Of a stretch of 64,000 bases of DNA, positions 18,144-26,618 are shown in pieces. Position numbers and translations under genes: made by a program. The notes beneath the pieces are model-generated. The model worked only from the letters and a program-made list of their open reading frames with translations, did no database searches and was not told the origin of the DNA. Source of the DNA: Trueperella pyogenes (GTDB lineage: Bacteria; Actinomycetota; Actinomycetes; Actinomycetales; Actinomycetaceae); contig NZ_JVLH01000004.1 of NCBI RefSeq assembly GCF_001070855.1, positions 1 through 64,000 on the forward strand. Direction: 5' to 3'. Numbering within the stretch: the stretch's first letter is position 1; each line of letters begins with the position of its first letter.

Positions 18144-18578
18144 GTGATTTTATTAATTAAAAGCAGCATCATTGGCATCAAAGCAACCCTCGGAAGGGTG
18201 CCTATCGCTTTAAGGCCCAGCCTGGTTTATATAATTCTTGTACTGGTGTCAACGATTCCGCTGCGGCTGCTACATTTCCCTGCTGGATCGACAGAAAGGA
18301 TGATTCAGCTCGGGTTTCCTATACTTATGTATTTCATCCTAGCCCCGGTACTGGCAGCAATGAGCATCAGACAAGAAGACTTATCAAGGCGGAACCTTCC
18401 TGCCTTGATTGTAGCTGGCGTGATACTGTTTTTATGTATTCCAATCAGCCGATTAGCGTACTTCGCCTTTTGGGAGAACCAGTATTTCACTTTTTCGGCC
18501 ATTATTGTAACTGTAGTTCCTTTTGTTGTGACTGTTGTGGCGACCTTAACAAAGATTGGCGACCTTAATAAAGATTAA
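18144..18578 (+). CDS. Small polytopic membrane protein, passenger of the ISL3-type unit
   Basis: 144 residues with four hydrophobic segments: about 22-42 (LVYIILVLVSTIPLRLL), 54-75, 88-108 (ALIVAGVILFLCIPIS) and 115-135 (FSAIIVTVVPFVVTVVATL). I do not recognise the family. The start is GTG 18144 with AAGGAAG six bases upstream, so it looks like a real, translated gene. The DNA is clearly A/T-richer than its surroundings, which suggests foreign origin. A 19-base tandem duplication (18539-18557 and 18558-18576) forms the end of the coding region and fixes the last seven codons. Confidence 0.65.
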   Translation: MILLIKSSIIGIKATLGRVPIALRPSLVYIILVLVSTIPLRLLHFPAGSTERMIQLGFPILMYFILAPVLAAMSIRQEDLSRRNLPALIVAGVILFLCIPISRLAYFAFWENQYFTFSAIIVTVVPFVVTVVATLTKIGDLNKD

Positions 18579-18590
18579 AGTCGCCACAAC
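18534..18590 (+). repeat. Tandem repeat and inverted repeat at the end of the passenger gene
   Basis: Two imperfect 19-base tandem copies (18539-18557 and 18558-18576, one difference) lie inside an 11-base inverted repeat (18534-18544 with 18580-18590). Because the repeated GGCGAC can pair with GTCGCC in two ways, alternative hairpins span the stop codon. This could act as a terminator or processing site. Confidence 0.5.
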
Positions 18591-18757
18591 AAAGGTGCAG
18601 TAGTTAGCGGCTAAAGATGAAGCTAGCTAGCGCTTTGCAGCAGGCGGTTATCACGTCTGAATCCGGAGCTTCAGATGCAAGCGGATCACGAAATATTGCG
18701 TCACTCCATGTCGTATTATCCTCGAACTCGGTAGCTGCGTTCCCTTCTTGTTTGGCA

Positions 18758-18780
18758 CCCACACTCAACTCTGAAGAGCC
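18758..18780 (-). repeat. Outer right terminal inverted repeat
   Basis: Identical to the internal right repeat and followed directly by the CATAAAGC duplication. It marks the true right end of the inserted unit, 28 bases from the stop codon of the ABC permease gene. Confidence 0.9.
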
Positions 18781-18788
18781 CATAAAGC
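18781..18788 (+). repeat. 8-bp target-site duplication, right copy
   Basis: CATAAAGC, identical to 17031-17038, directly after the outer right inverted repeat. Confidence 0.85.
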
Positions 18789-18808
18789 GATCACTCACTG
18801 GCCGATAC

Positions 18809-19717
18809 TTAGCCCTTGACGCCTCCTGCCTCAACTCCCTTGAAGAAGTACTTCTGTGCAAAGGCAAAGAGAATGATCAAGGGGATCAAAGCAATCATTG
18901 TTCCAGCCGCAACGACGCGTTGGTCTGTACCAAATGATGACTGAAGATACTGCATACCAACCGTCAAGGTGTACTTTTCGGGCTCGTTCAAAACAACCAA
19001 TGGCCACAGGAAGTCATCCCACGCACCGATAAAGGACATGAGCGCCACAACCGATGCCATACCTTTGACATTTGGCCACACGATGTGGCGTAGACGCTGG
19101 TATGTGGTTGCGCCGTCAATTGCTGCTGCATCCAGAATCGAATTTGGGATGGCGCGTGCTGCGGTGTACATCAACAACACATTCATCGCCGAAATTGCCC
19201 CCGGAAGGAAGACCCCGACGAGGCTGTTCGCAGCGCCCAAAGACTTAATGGTGAGATACTGAGAAGTCAGCGTCACTTCACCGGGAAGCAGCAGGGTTGA
19301 CAGCATGATTGCCATGAACAGCCCCTTGCCCCTGAACTTCATCTGTGCAAAGGCATAACCAGCAAAGGTCGAGAAGACGACATTTGTCAGCACTGTTCCA
19401 ATACCAACAAGAAGCGAGTGCCACGCGTAGCTAATAACGGGGACAGTGCGTAAAACCTCTGAGTAATTATCCAGCGTTGGGTTACTGGGGATCAGGCTGG
19501 GAGGGAACGCATAAATATCATCCCCAGGCCCTTTGAGGGAGGTTGAAAGTTCCCAAAGGAAGGGGCCAACAGTGATAACGAAACAGAAAAGTAACAGCAG
19601 ATAACGACCGATAAAACCGGGAAGCGTTGGCTTGTCAAAACCTGCTTCTCCACGTCGCCTCCACGGAAGCTCACGTCTGGGGGTTTCACTTCGAGTATTC
19701 ACGGTTGCGGTACTCAT
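18809..19717 (-). CDS. Sugar ABC transporter permease (MalG/UgpE type)
   Basis: 302-residue inner-membrane permease of the CUT1 carbohydrate importer family, with about six transmembrane helices. The EAA loop is visible as DAAAIDGATTYQRLRHIVWPNVKG (split across about 205-228), which docks the ATPase. The N-terminal ~35 residues are cytoplasmic and Arg-rich. The start ATG 19715-19717 overlaps the stop of the partner permease (ATGA) and has GGAGGGG upstream. No ATPase gene is in the locus, so a shared MsiK-type ATPase encoded elsewhere is likely. Last gene of the mannoside operon. Confidence 0.92.
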   Translation of the reverse strand: MSTATVNTRSETPRRELPWRRRGEAGFDKPTLPGFIGRYLLLLFCFVITVGPFLWELSTSLKGPGDDIYAFPPSLIPSNPTLDNYSEVLRTVPVISYAWHSLLVGIGTVLTNVVFSTFAGYAFAQMKFRGKGLFMAIMLSTLLLPGEVTLTSQYLTIKSLGAANSLVGVFLPGAISAMNVLLMYTAARAIPNSILDAAAIDGATTYQRLRHIVWPNVKGMASVVALMSFIGAWDDFLWPLVVLNEPEKYTLTVGMQYLQSSFGTDQRVVAAGTMIALIPLIILFAFAQKYFFKGVEAGGVKG

Positions 19718-20745
19718 TGCCTGATCCCCTCCGTGTTTGATGCGCATGCCTCGGCAAGTTCTTCGCGTCCAACGTGAACATTCGTCTCCTTCAGAGATGA
19801 TTGTTCCTTAAGCCTTAATTCATGAGCCTTCTGTGCCGCCTTGGACTTCTTTCGCAGGCGAAGAGCAGCACGGATTTCAGGTCCCTGATTAATCCACGCA
19901 ACCAGCAAGAGAGGACCAATAGTCAGGAAGAAGAGAGCTACCGACAGTGCGGAAGCATAGCCAAGATTTCCGCGGAGTCCCTTTCCGGTTGCTTGAATCA
20001 ACATCACAATTGACTGAGCTTGACCGCCTGGCCCACCAGATCCATTGGTCAGCACGTAAATCTCAGAGAAGATTCGCATTGCCGAGACCGTAATGAGCGC
20101 TGAGATCAGCAACATTGCTGGCTTGACGGCAGGGACGGTCACGGTCCAGAAACGACGCCATGCACCCGCACCATCCAGTGCGGCAGCCTCGTGTAGTTCC
20201 TTATTCACGCCGGCAAGAGCCGCAAGATACACGACCATGTAGTAGCCGAGGCCCTTCCACACTGTCAGCGACGTTGACGACAGAAGAATGAGCCAGCGAT
20301 CAACGAGGAAGTTAATCGAGTGGTCCGTCATTCCGACGAATTGAAGCGATTGGTTAATAAGACCCTTCGAGTCAAACAGCCAGGACCAGATGATACCGAC
20401 CACCACGACCGAGGCGATGACCGGGAAGTAATAGCTCGTCCGGAAAATAGAAATTCCGGGAACCTTCTTCTCAACCAGTAGCGCAAGAAGAAGGGGCAGG
20501 AAAGTCAGTAGGGGGACACAGACCAGAACGTAAACCAGTGAAGTCGTCAGAGCGTAACCAAAGCGCTCATCACTAAAGAGAGTGACAAAATTCGTCAGCC
20601 CAATAAATTTGGCAGGCTTGAGCGGGCGCGCATCAGTAAATGCAAGAACAACGGTGTTCAAGAAGGGCCAGATGGAAAATACCAAGACCCAAATGACTGC
20701 CGGCGCAAGCAGAAGATAGGGAGTTAGCCTCGAATGGGATTTCAT
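19714..20745 (-). CDS. Sugar ABC transporter permease (MalF/UgpA type)
   Basis: 343-residue inner-membrane permease, partner of the MalG-type protein. Six transmembrane segments start at about residue 8 (YLLLAPAVIWVLVFSIWP). The EAA loop is ELHEAAALDGAGAWRRFW (about 190-207). A charged, Lys/Glu/Arg-rich cytoplasmic tail of about 50 residues (LRKKSKAAQKAHELRLKEQS) extends past the last helix. Start ATG 20743-20745 has AAGGAGG eight bases upstream; the open frame beyond it is not used. It follows the binding-protein gene after a strong hairpin. Confidence 0.92.
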   Translation of the reverse strand: MKSHSRLTPYLLLAPAVIWVLVFSIWPFLNTVVLAFTDARPLKPAKFIGLTNFVTLFSDERFGYALTTSLVYVLVCVPLLTFLPLLLALLVEKKVPGISIFRTSYYFPVIASVVVVGIIWSWLFDSKGLINQSLQFVGMTDHSINFLVDRWLILLSSTSLTVWKGLGYYMVVYLAALAGVNKELHEAAALDGAGAWRRFWTVTVPAVKPAMLLISALITVSAMRIFSEIYVLTNGSGGPGGQAQSIVMLIQATGKGLRGNLGYASALSVALFFLTIGPLLLVAWINQGPEIRAALRLRKKSKAAQKAHELRLKEQSSLKETNVHVGREELAEACASNTEGIRQ

Positions 20746-20815
20746 GTGTTGTTCCTCCTTATCCCAAAGGAAGTCGGTACACAGTGCCGCCACTGATAAC
20801 AAGAGCGGCGGGGAC

Positions 20816-20850
20816 GGTGGTGTTGGGAGAAGCTAGCTCCCAACACCACC
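20816..20850 (-). promoter_or_regulatory. Intra-operon hairpin between binding protein and permeases
   Basis: Perfect 14-base inverted repeat (20816-20829 with 20837-20850, 7-base loop) in the 119-base gap after the binding-protein stop. A second, weaker GCCGC/GCGGC repeat lies at about 20785-20810. There is no T run after it on the minus strand. Such hairpins often protect the upstream message or let only part of transcription through, giving more binding protein than permease. Confidence 0.6.
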
Positions 20851-20864
20851 AAGTGATCAGAGAA

Positions 20865-22151
20865 TCACTTTGCCAGGTTGTCGTTGCAGTACTTGACTGC
20901 CTTTTCAAGGGCGTCCTTCGAGGAGATTTCACCCTTCACAGCAAGAGCAAGCTGCTGCTTGACGTAGGTACCCATCTCGTCGGTGAACTGCAGCGGAGAC
21001 TGTTCAACGGTGTTGGGCAGTTCCTTTGCGGCCAGCTCAGTAGCCTTCTTCTGCAGGTCAAGAGAGACAACAGAGGTGAAAGCCTCGGGCTTCTCGTTAC
21101 CGGCCTTGGTTCCGGGGAAGAAGCCCTGAGCGATCTTGACGAACTCAACCTGGTTCTTCGTATTGGTCACGTACTGCGCGAACTTCACGGCAGCGGCCTG
21201 GTTCTTAGAGTTCTTCGCAACCGAGATACCTTGGATGAACACCGGTGCGTGGCCGATGCGCGGGGTAACCTCGGTCTGATCGATCAGAGAAGGAGCATCT
21301 GCCTTAAGCGCGGATGCGAAGCCAGCTGAACCGGTGGTCCAGGTGCTCTTGCCCTGCTTGTAGAGTGCTGCATTGCCCTGGTAGTCAGCGTTCAGCGCCT
21401 CGGCGGGCATTGCGCCATCCTTGTAGGCCTTCTGGAACTGGTCGATGATCTTGGCAGCTTCATCGGTGTTGAAGACGAACTTGCCGTCCTTGTAGATATC
21501 AATACCAGCAGCCGAGAAGGTACCAATATCGGGAACGGAGGAGATCATCTTGACCTCGCCGTTGCTGGCCTTAGCGACATCTGAGGCCATCGAGAAGAGT
21601 TCCTCGAGGGTGGTCGGAAGCTTAGAGGTGTCGATGCCCACTTCCTTCATCTTGCCGACGTTGTACCAGTTCAGATCGGTACCCAAGTACCAGGGGTATC
21701 CATAGTGGCCCTCGATGCCCGGGAACTGGTAGGACTTCGCAGCACTTTCGACATACTCGGAGACCTTCGCACCTTCAACCTTGTCGAGGTCGACAAGAAG
21801 TCCGGTGTCGGCAAGCTTGTATGCAAATCCCGGGGGCAGATTCAGGACGTCGGGGAGCTCACCGGAGTTAGCTTGCTGGAGGATCTTGTCCTCGTAGCCA
21901 TCACCGGGCTGATCAATCCACTTGACCTTGATGTCGGGGTTCTCAGCCTCGAAGTCCTTCACCAACTGTTCGAAGTAGGGGGTGAAACGATCGTTCTTCA
22001 GTGACCAAGTCTGGAAGGAAATCTCAGTAGTGCCGCCTGCTGAGCTAGAAGCACTGGAGGTGGAGCTTGCACCGGATCCGCCGGTGCAAGCGGCGAGGCT
22101 GAACGCCGCAGCAAGTGCGACACCAGTCACGATAGTGCGCGTCTTACGCAT
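20865..22151 (-). CDS. Sugar ABC transporter substrate-binding lipoprotein
   Basis: 428-residue extracytoplasmic solute-binding protein of the family 1 (carbohydrate) type. The lipoprotein signal peptide is MRKTRTIVTG...LAAC with the lipidated Cys at residue 22, then a Gly/Ser-rich linker. The mature part begins TEISFQTWSLKNDRFTPYFE, and the WIDQPGDGYEDKILQQANSG stretch is typical of maltose-binding-like proteins. Start ATG 22149-22151 with AAGGAG upstream; a longer frame runs into the GH gene. Its neighbours suggest mannose-containing oligosaccharides as ligand (inference). Confidence 0.92.
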   Translation of the reverse strand: MRKTRTIVTGVALAAAFSLAACTGGSGASSTSSASSSAGGTTEISFQTWSLKNDRFTPYFEQLVKDFEAENPDIKVKWIDQPGDGYEDKILQQANSGELPDVLNLPPGFAYKLADTGLLVDLDKVEGAKVSEYVESAAKSYQFPGIEGHYGYPWYLGTDLNWYNVGKMKEVGIDTSKLPTTLEELFSMASDVAKASNGEVKMISSVPDIGTFSAAGIDIYKDGKFVFNTDEAAKIIDQFQKAYKDGAMPAEALNADYQGNAALYKQGKSTWTTGSAGFASALKADAPSLIDQTEVTPRIGHAPVFIQGISVAKNSKNQAAAVKFAQYVTNTKNQVEFVKIAQGFFPGTKAGNEKPEAFTSVVSLDLQKKATELAAKELPNTVEQSPLQFTDEMGTYVKQQLALAVKGEISSKDALEKAVKYCNDNLAK

Positions 22152-22192
22152 GGTCTTCTCCTTCGAAGGTTTTTTCGTTGAACGCTGTGGAA

Positions 22193-23434
22193 TTAGGAAT
22201 CCCACGTTGAGAGGAAAATATTCTTCTCCTCGTTCTTGCTCTCACCCAAAGAGCGATAACAAGAACGATTCAATTCGATACGCCGGACATCGCCCGCTAA
22301 TGCGAGTTCCATCCAGCGATCGAAATATTCGTGCCGAGCGTCGGTATCGACGCGCGTCCACTCCTGTGCAGTCAGGGGGAGGGACGAACGTTGCTCACCG
22401 CGAGCTCGCACATCCGCCCAACGCTGAGCAGCACGATGGAAGGCCTCTCCAATGGGTTTTGGATTGCCATCCTGTCCCAACAGTCCCAAGGAATGCTCGA
22501 GTGCCGGGAAATCCGAAAGCTCACGGGAGACATCGTGGGAGCACCACCAGGTGACTCCTTCGAGGCCTGGCGATACTCCGCCGCCTCGTTCTCCCATGAG
22601 AATGTCTACGGTGTCAGTGAGGAACTGCGGAGCCTCTTCGGGATCCACGTAGTTCTCAGGCGCACCGATTTCTTGAAGCCATACTCCACGCGCGGGGTCC
22701 TCGGCCCACGCAGCTGCGAGTTCGCACAGGTAACGGGCAAACCACACGAGCTGCGGGGCACGAGCACCAAGACGCGGACCAACCCGACCAAAAATCCATG
22801 AATGGACAGTGGTCAGATCTCCCAATGACGTGGCCATTTGGGGAGAAAAAGGCTGGTCGTTTTCAAACCATAGATCGTCATCATGACTGTGGGTGTGAAC
22901 ACCTTCGGGCCATTCTTCACGGGCCGTACCGAGCATTTGCTCCAACCAGCGTCCTGCCTTTTCCTCAGTTACTTTGTGAGGAAAAGGATGACGCGATGCG
23001 GCAAATTGGAAGAACTCATTGCCAATCGACAAGCCACTAGCGGCGGGGATACCACGCAGAGCCTGAGCCATCTCGCTGACCAGATTGCGTTCTGCTTGAA
23101 CGACATCCGGGTCAGTGAAGAGATTGCGTCGATGCCAAGAGGTGACCCATGAAGGCAGGAAGTCAAAAGATGAGAGGTGTCCCTGAAGGACGTCCACAGT
23201 CACCTCAAGACCGCACTCCCCCGCAATTTCAACCACGGTTGCAACATCTTCAATTGCCTTTGGGCGAATGAGACTGCGATTGGGTTGAAGTAGCGGCCAC
23301 AGCGGGAAGATCCTCACGTGGTCAGCACCGATAGCACGGATCGCGTGGAAATCATCCCGCACGGCCTCGGAATCAAAATCCAACCACGAATGGAACCATC
23401 CCTGCCGCGGGGTGTAGTTCACACCGAACTTCAT
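22193..23434 (-). CDS. Clan GH-A (GH5-like) glycoside hydrolase
   Basis: 413 residues, no signal peptide, so probably cytosolic. It begins MKFGVNYTPRQGWFHSW, followed by a TIM-barrel pattern. The acid/base glutamate is in LSIGNEFFQFA (about residue 139) and the nucleophile glutamate in GVWLQEIGAPE (about 255), the two Glu spacing of clan GH-A. The late WWCSHDV and GLLGQDGNPKPIGEAF are typical of the beta-mannanase/cellulase-like GH5 group often placed next to GH38 enzymes. Exact specificity is unknown. It starts 14 bases after the alpha-mannosidase gene ends and is cotranscribed with the importer. Confidence 0.8.
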   Translation of the reverse strand: MKFGVNYTPRQGWFHSWLDFDSEAVRDDFHAIRAIGADHVRIFPLWPLLQPNRSLIRPKAIEDVATVVEIAGECGLEVTVDVLQGHLSSFDFLPSWVTSWHRRNLFTDPDVVQAERNLVSEMAQALRGIPAASGLSIGNEFFQFAASRHPFPHKVTEEKAGRWLEQMLGTAREEWPEGVHTHSHDDDLWFENDQPFSPQMATSLGDLTTVHSWIFGRVGPRLGARAPQLVWFARYLCELAAAWAEDPARGVWLQEIGAPENYVDPEEAPQFLTDTVDILMGERGGGVSPGLEGVTWWCSHDVSRELSDFPALEHSLGLLGQDGNPKPIGEAFHRAAQRWADVRARGEQRSSLPLTAQEWTRVDTDARHEYFDRWMELALAGDVRRIELNRSCYRSLGESKNEEKNIFLSTWDS

Positions 23435-23448
23435 GACGACTCACCTAT

Positions 23449-26400
23449 TCACTTCGCGAAGGAAACCCGCAGCGTAGTGATCTGGAAGGCAGACAGATCG
23501 AAGCTCCACTCCCCCTGGCCACCGCGGAGCTCGGGTTCGCTTTCGCTCGGACGGTAACGCAGATCGCAAGCGGTAACAGAGCCAGCCTTGGGGGCACGGA
23601 AGGTGACGCGAGAGGGCCCACCTTCGGCCTCGTACAGGCGGATCACAAGGTCACCACTGCGGTCAGGAGCCAAGGCAACAGATTCAACGACCGCACCATC
23701 GACACTGAAAGGAGCATCGACGGGGGCGCCGTTGATCTCTCGCTCACCCAGGTTAATCTGCTGACCGGCAGCGACTGCCTCGAGAACCGAGGCGTCGGGA
23801 ACGATCCTGAAATTCCACTGGTGGTGTCCCTGATCCTGATCGGGATCGGGGAATCGAGCCGACTTCACCAAGGTTGCGCGCACCTGCGACCATGTACCGC
23901 GCCTGTCGTTTTGGTGACGCGTGACATCCCACCCATAGGTGGCATCGTTTGCGATCGCCCACGAACGCGAGGCATTTTCCAAGCGGACCCAGCGGTGAGC
24001 AGAAACCTCAAAGCGGTAGGCATCCCACGAGGTATTCTCATGGGTCGGACGGGTAATGTAGCCCATCTGCGTTTCGTACTGGGCATGATCGGTGTGGAGT
24101 TCAACCGGGATCGAAAGCTTGAGAAGCTTTTCGTGCTCGTGCCAATCGGCCTCAACATGGAAGTCAATTGCTTTGCTTCCCGAGGTGAAAATCCAGACCA
24201 GCTCCATGCTGGAAGAATCAATACGCGCGGTGGAATGAATCTCTACCCGATCATGTTCAACGACGACATTGGACACTGAACGGTCAGTGACAACACGCAG
24301 GGAGTTGCGGTAGAAGGGATCCAAATCCCAAGCGTCCCACATATTCGGGAAGTCCTGATGAATATGGAATTCTCCTGCCTTTTGACCAGCGGGGATCCAT
24401 TCACGATCAGATTCAATTTCTCGCAGCGAGGTCAGTTCGCCACTTGTAGAAACACGCGCCTTGAAGAAGGCGTTCGTAATTTCGTAGCCATCGTCAACCT
24501 GGAGCAGGTGAACACCCTGGGAGTCCTTTTCTTCCACAGGAGCAGCAACCGACAGGGGTGCAGTTCCATGAAGCGAGAAGGAGGAGGCATTGGCAAGCAG
24601 TTCCCCGCTCTGACCGTCCTTACTTGATGCGGTAAGAACCGTGAGCGCCTTCTGAATGAGCGCTTCACAGCCTTCACGAATCTGCTTATGAAGCTCACGG
24701 ACTTCGCGGTAGACCCAAGCGATAGATGTTCCGGGAAGGATGTCGTGGAACTGGCAGAGCAAGAGGGTACGCCAGTAGGAACGAAGCTCCTCGTAGGGGT
24801 AATCCATCAAGCCTTGAATCGCCGCGTAGGAACACCACAGTTCGGTCTCGCGCAGGATTGATTCGCCTCGGCGGTTCCCTTGCTTCGCATCAATCTGCGA
24901 GGTGAAGGTACCGCGGTGCAGCTCAAGGTAGAGTTCACCGACCCACACCGGGATCTGGTCAGCGTCTTCCAGCGCCCGATCAAAGAACTGCTTGGGAGTT
25001 TCCATCACGACTTCAGGCGCGCCGCGGAGAGAGCGGAAGCGGTCAATGCGTTCAAGCATTTCACGGGTGGGGCCGCCACCGCCGTCACCATAGCCGAAGG
25101 GCATGAGGGAAACACTTGCGTGTCCCTTGTCCTTGAAGTTTTCGACGGCGTGAGTGAGGTTTTGGCCGGTAACTTCCGCACCGTAGGTGTCCATCGGCGG
25201 GAAGTGCGTAAAGATTCGCGATCCATCAATGCCTTCCCACAACAGAGTGTGGTGCGGGAAGGTATTGACCTGGTTCCATGAAATCTTTTGCGTCAGGAAG
25301 CGTTCAATTCCGGCTTCTCGGGCGATTTGAGGAAGTGCGGCAGAATAGCCGAAGGAGTCAGGAAGCCAGATTTCTTGGCACGAGGCGCCAAGTTCATTTT
25401 CAAAGAAGTCCAAGCCCTCAACCAACTGACGGCACATTGCCTCGCCGCCGGGAAGAACAGCATCCGGTTCGACCCACATTCCGCCTACGGGAACGATTCG
25501 GCCCTTTGCGACGAGCTCGCGGACGCGTTCGAAAAGTTCGGGGTCGTCTTCCTTAAGCCAAGCCACATGCTGAGCAGCGGGGAGAGCGAAGATTAAGGAA
25601 GAACCATCCTCGATAAGACGGACAACGTTGGCAAGAGTCCTGTTGACCTTGCGACGTGTTTCGCGCAGCGGCCACAGCCATGCAGAGTCAATGTGTGCAT
25701 GGCCAACAGCGCTGATTCGGTGCGCTCCGGGGTAAGCAGCAGCCTCCATAAAAGGCTTAAGAACTTCACGTGCTGCGCCGGCAGTTGCAACCACATCGTC
25801 AAGATCAAGGCAATCGAGCGCACGATTGAGTCCCAGCAGGACATCCCATTCATGATCGCCAAAGTGAGGCGTCGCCTCGATCATCTCGTGCAGAACTTGA
25901 ATATCAAGTGCCAGTCCGTAGACATCTTCGTTCACGACGACAAGGTCTGCTTGGCGGAAGTGGTACAGCTCCTCGTGCGAAGCCGTGAGCTTGTCGCCAT
26001 CGTGAGTGGGCTGGAAGGGAGGAATGCCCAAAAGCAAGGGATTAGCCGCTGCCTCAATGACGTAGTCGATGTCGCTTCCGGCTTCTTGTGCGACAGGAAG
26101 CCATCGGCTTCGAGGGTTCAGGGCCTTGACAGTCTTTCCCGACGGATCCCTTACCAGTGCTTCGGCGTGGAAACCTACAGAGTGTTCTTCGAATCCCAGA
26201 TCGATTCGAAGCTCAAGACGCTGACCTTGCGAAAGTTCCAAGTCGCTGGGAACTTGCCCGTGGAGCTTGAACCACGTTGTCTGCCACGCTCCGCCCCATG
26301 TCTGCCCTAATTCAAAAGGAGTGAAGTCAGCTTTCATGGCCTGTGCAAAACGAACTGGCTCCGAGATGACACCATCTTCTAAAGGCTGGCGCCACTGAGT

Positions 26401-26499
26401 GACATGCAGTGAAGAAATCTTCGTGTACTCACGCGGAAGGATTCGTTCCTTCAATGTGCGTGTCACACGCTGCATGAGGATTTCTTTATTATCGTGCAT
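23449..26499 (-). CDS. Alpha-mannosidase, GH38
   Basis: Retaining, zinc-dependent alpha-mannosidase of about 1,016 residues, probably cytosolic (no signal peptide). The zinc site GHAHIDSAWLWPLRETRRK is at about residue 265, the catalytic Asp in IWLPDSFGYSAALPQI at about 380, and a further conserved block is FHDILPGTSIAWVYRE at about 595. The C-terminal half holds the GH38 beta-sandwich domains. I start at ATG 26497-26499 with GGAG upstream; the frame extends 13 codons further. First gene of the minus-strand mannoside operon and divergent from a LacI-type regulator that probably controls it. Its likely role is trimming imported mannosides. Confidence 0.95.
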   Translation of the reverse strand: MHDNKEILMQRVTRTLKERILPREYTKISSLHVTQWRQPLEDGVISEPVRFAQAMKADFTPFELGQTWGGAWQTTWFKLHGQVPSDLELSQGQRLELRIDLGFEEHSVGFHAEALVRDPSGKTVKALNPRSRWLPVAQEAGSDIDYVIEAAANPLLLGIPPFQPTHDGDKLTASHEELYHFRQADLVVVNEDVYGLALDIQVLHEMIEATPHFGDHEWDVLLGLNRALDCLDLDDVVATAGAAREVLKPFMEAAAYPGAHRISAVGHAHIDSAWLWPLRETRRKVNRTLANVVRLIEDGSSLIFALPAAQHVAWLKEDDPELFERVRELVAKGRIVPVGGMWVEPDAVLPGGEAMCRQLVEGLDFFENELGASCQEIWLPDSFGYSAALPQIAREAGIERFLTQKISWNQVNTFPHHTLLWEGIDGSRIFTHFPPMDTYGAEVTGQNLTHAVENFKDKGHASVSLMPFGYGDGGGGPTREMLERIDRFRSLRGAPEVVMETPKQFFDRALEDADQIPVWVGELYLELHRGTFTSQIDAKQGNRRGESILRETELWCSYAAIQGLMDYPYEELRSYWRTLLLCQFHDILPGTSIAWVYREVRELHKQIREGCEALIQKALTVLTASSKDGQSGELLANASSFSLHGTAPLSVAAPVEEKDSQGVHLLQVDDGYEITNAFFKARVSTSGELTSLREIESDREWIPAGQKAGEFHIHQDFPNMWDAWDLDPFYRNSLRVVTDRSVSNVVVEHDRVEIHSTARIDSSSMELVWIFTSGSKAIDFHVEADWHEHEKLLKLSIPVELHTDHAQYETQMGYITRPTHENTSWDAYRFEVSAHRWVRLENASRSWAIANDATYGWDVTRHQNDRRGTWSQVRATLVKSARFPDPDQDQGHHQWNFRIVPDASVLEAVAAGQQINLGEREINGAPVDAPFSVDGAVVESVALAPDRSGDLVIRLYEAEGGPSRVTFRAPKAGSVTACDLRYRPSESEPELRGGQGEWSFDLSAFQITTLRVSFAK

Positions 26500-26555
26500 C
26501 ACGTCTCCGTCTTCTGCAGCACCTCTACTTCGAGGCACTGCGTTCAGAATAACAA

Positions 26556-26569
26556 CTAATCCGGTTTAG
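26556..26569. promoter_or_regulatory. Candidate LacI-family operator 1
   Basis: CTAATCCGGTTTAG, a 12-of-14 palindrome centred on CG, the usual layout of LacI-family operators. It lies in the divergent gap between alpha-mannosidase and the regulator gene, in reach of both promoters. Confidence 0.5.
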
Positions 26570-26587
26570 TACGAGGTAAACTTGTAA

Positions 26588-26600
26588 CAATCCGATTACG
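26588..26600. promoter_or_regulatory. Candidate LacI-family operator 2
   Basis: CAATCCGATTACG shares the core AATCCGRTT with the palindrome at 26556-26569, 30 bases apart (about three helical turns) and 19 bases before the regulator's ATG. It is weaker as a palindrome. Confidence 0.35.
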
Positions 26601-26618
26601 ACCAGAGAAGGTGTCGCG

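Larger units (their letters stand above)
17039..18780 (+). mobile_element. ISL3-type composite unit with three inverted-repeat ends and a passenger gene
   Basis: The 1,742-base unit is bounded by a left repeat (17039-17061) and an outer right repeat (18758-18780), and is flanked by the 8-bp duplication CATAAAGC. A third, internal right-type repeat sits at 18051-18073 and closes a smaller IS (17039-18073) carrying a broken transposase. The duplication is found only with the outer pair, which indicates that the whole unit, including the 18144-18578 gene, inserted in one event. 18591-18757 holds no convincing gene. The family call rests on the transposase remnants, the GGCTCTTC ends and the 8-bp duplication. 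Confidence 0.8.

Noticed and set aside
18604-18937. Small open frames on both strands around the outer right IS end
   Set aside because: They cross the IS end and the permease gene, so they would be accidental joins; no ribosome site or conserved sequence.
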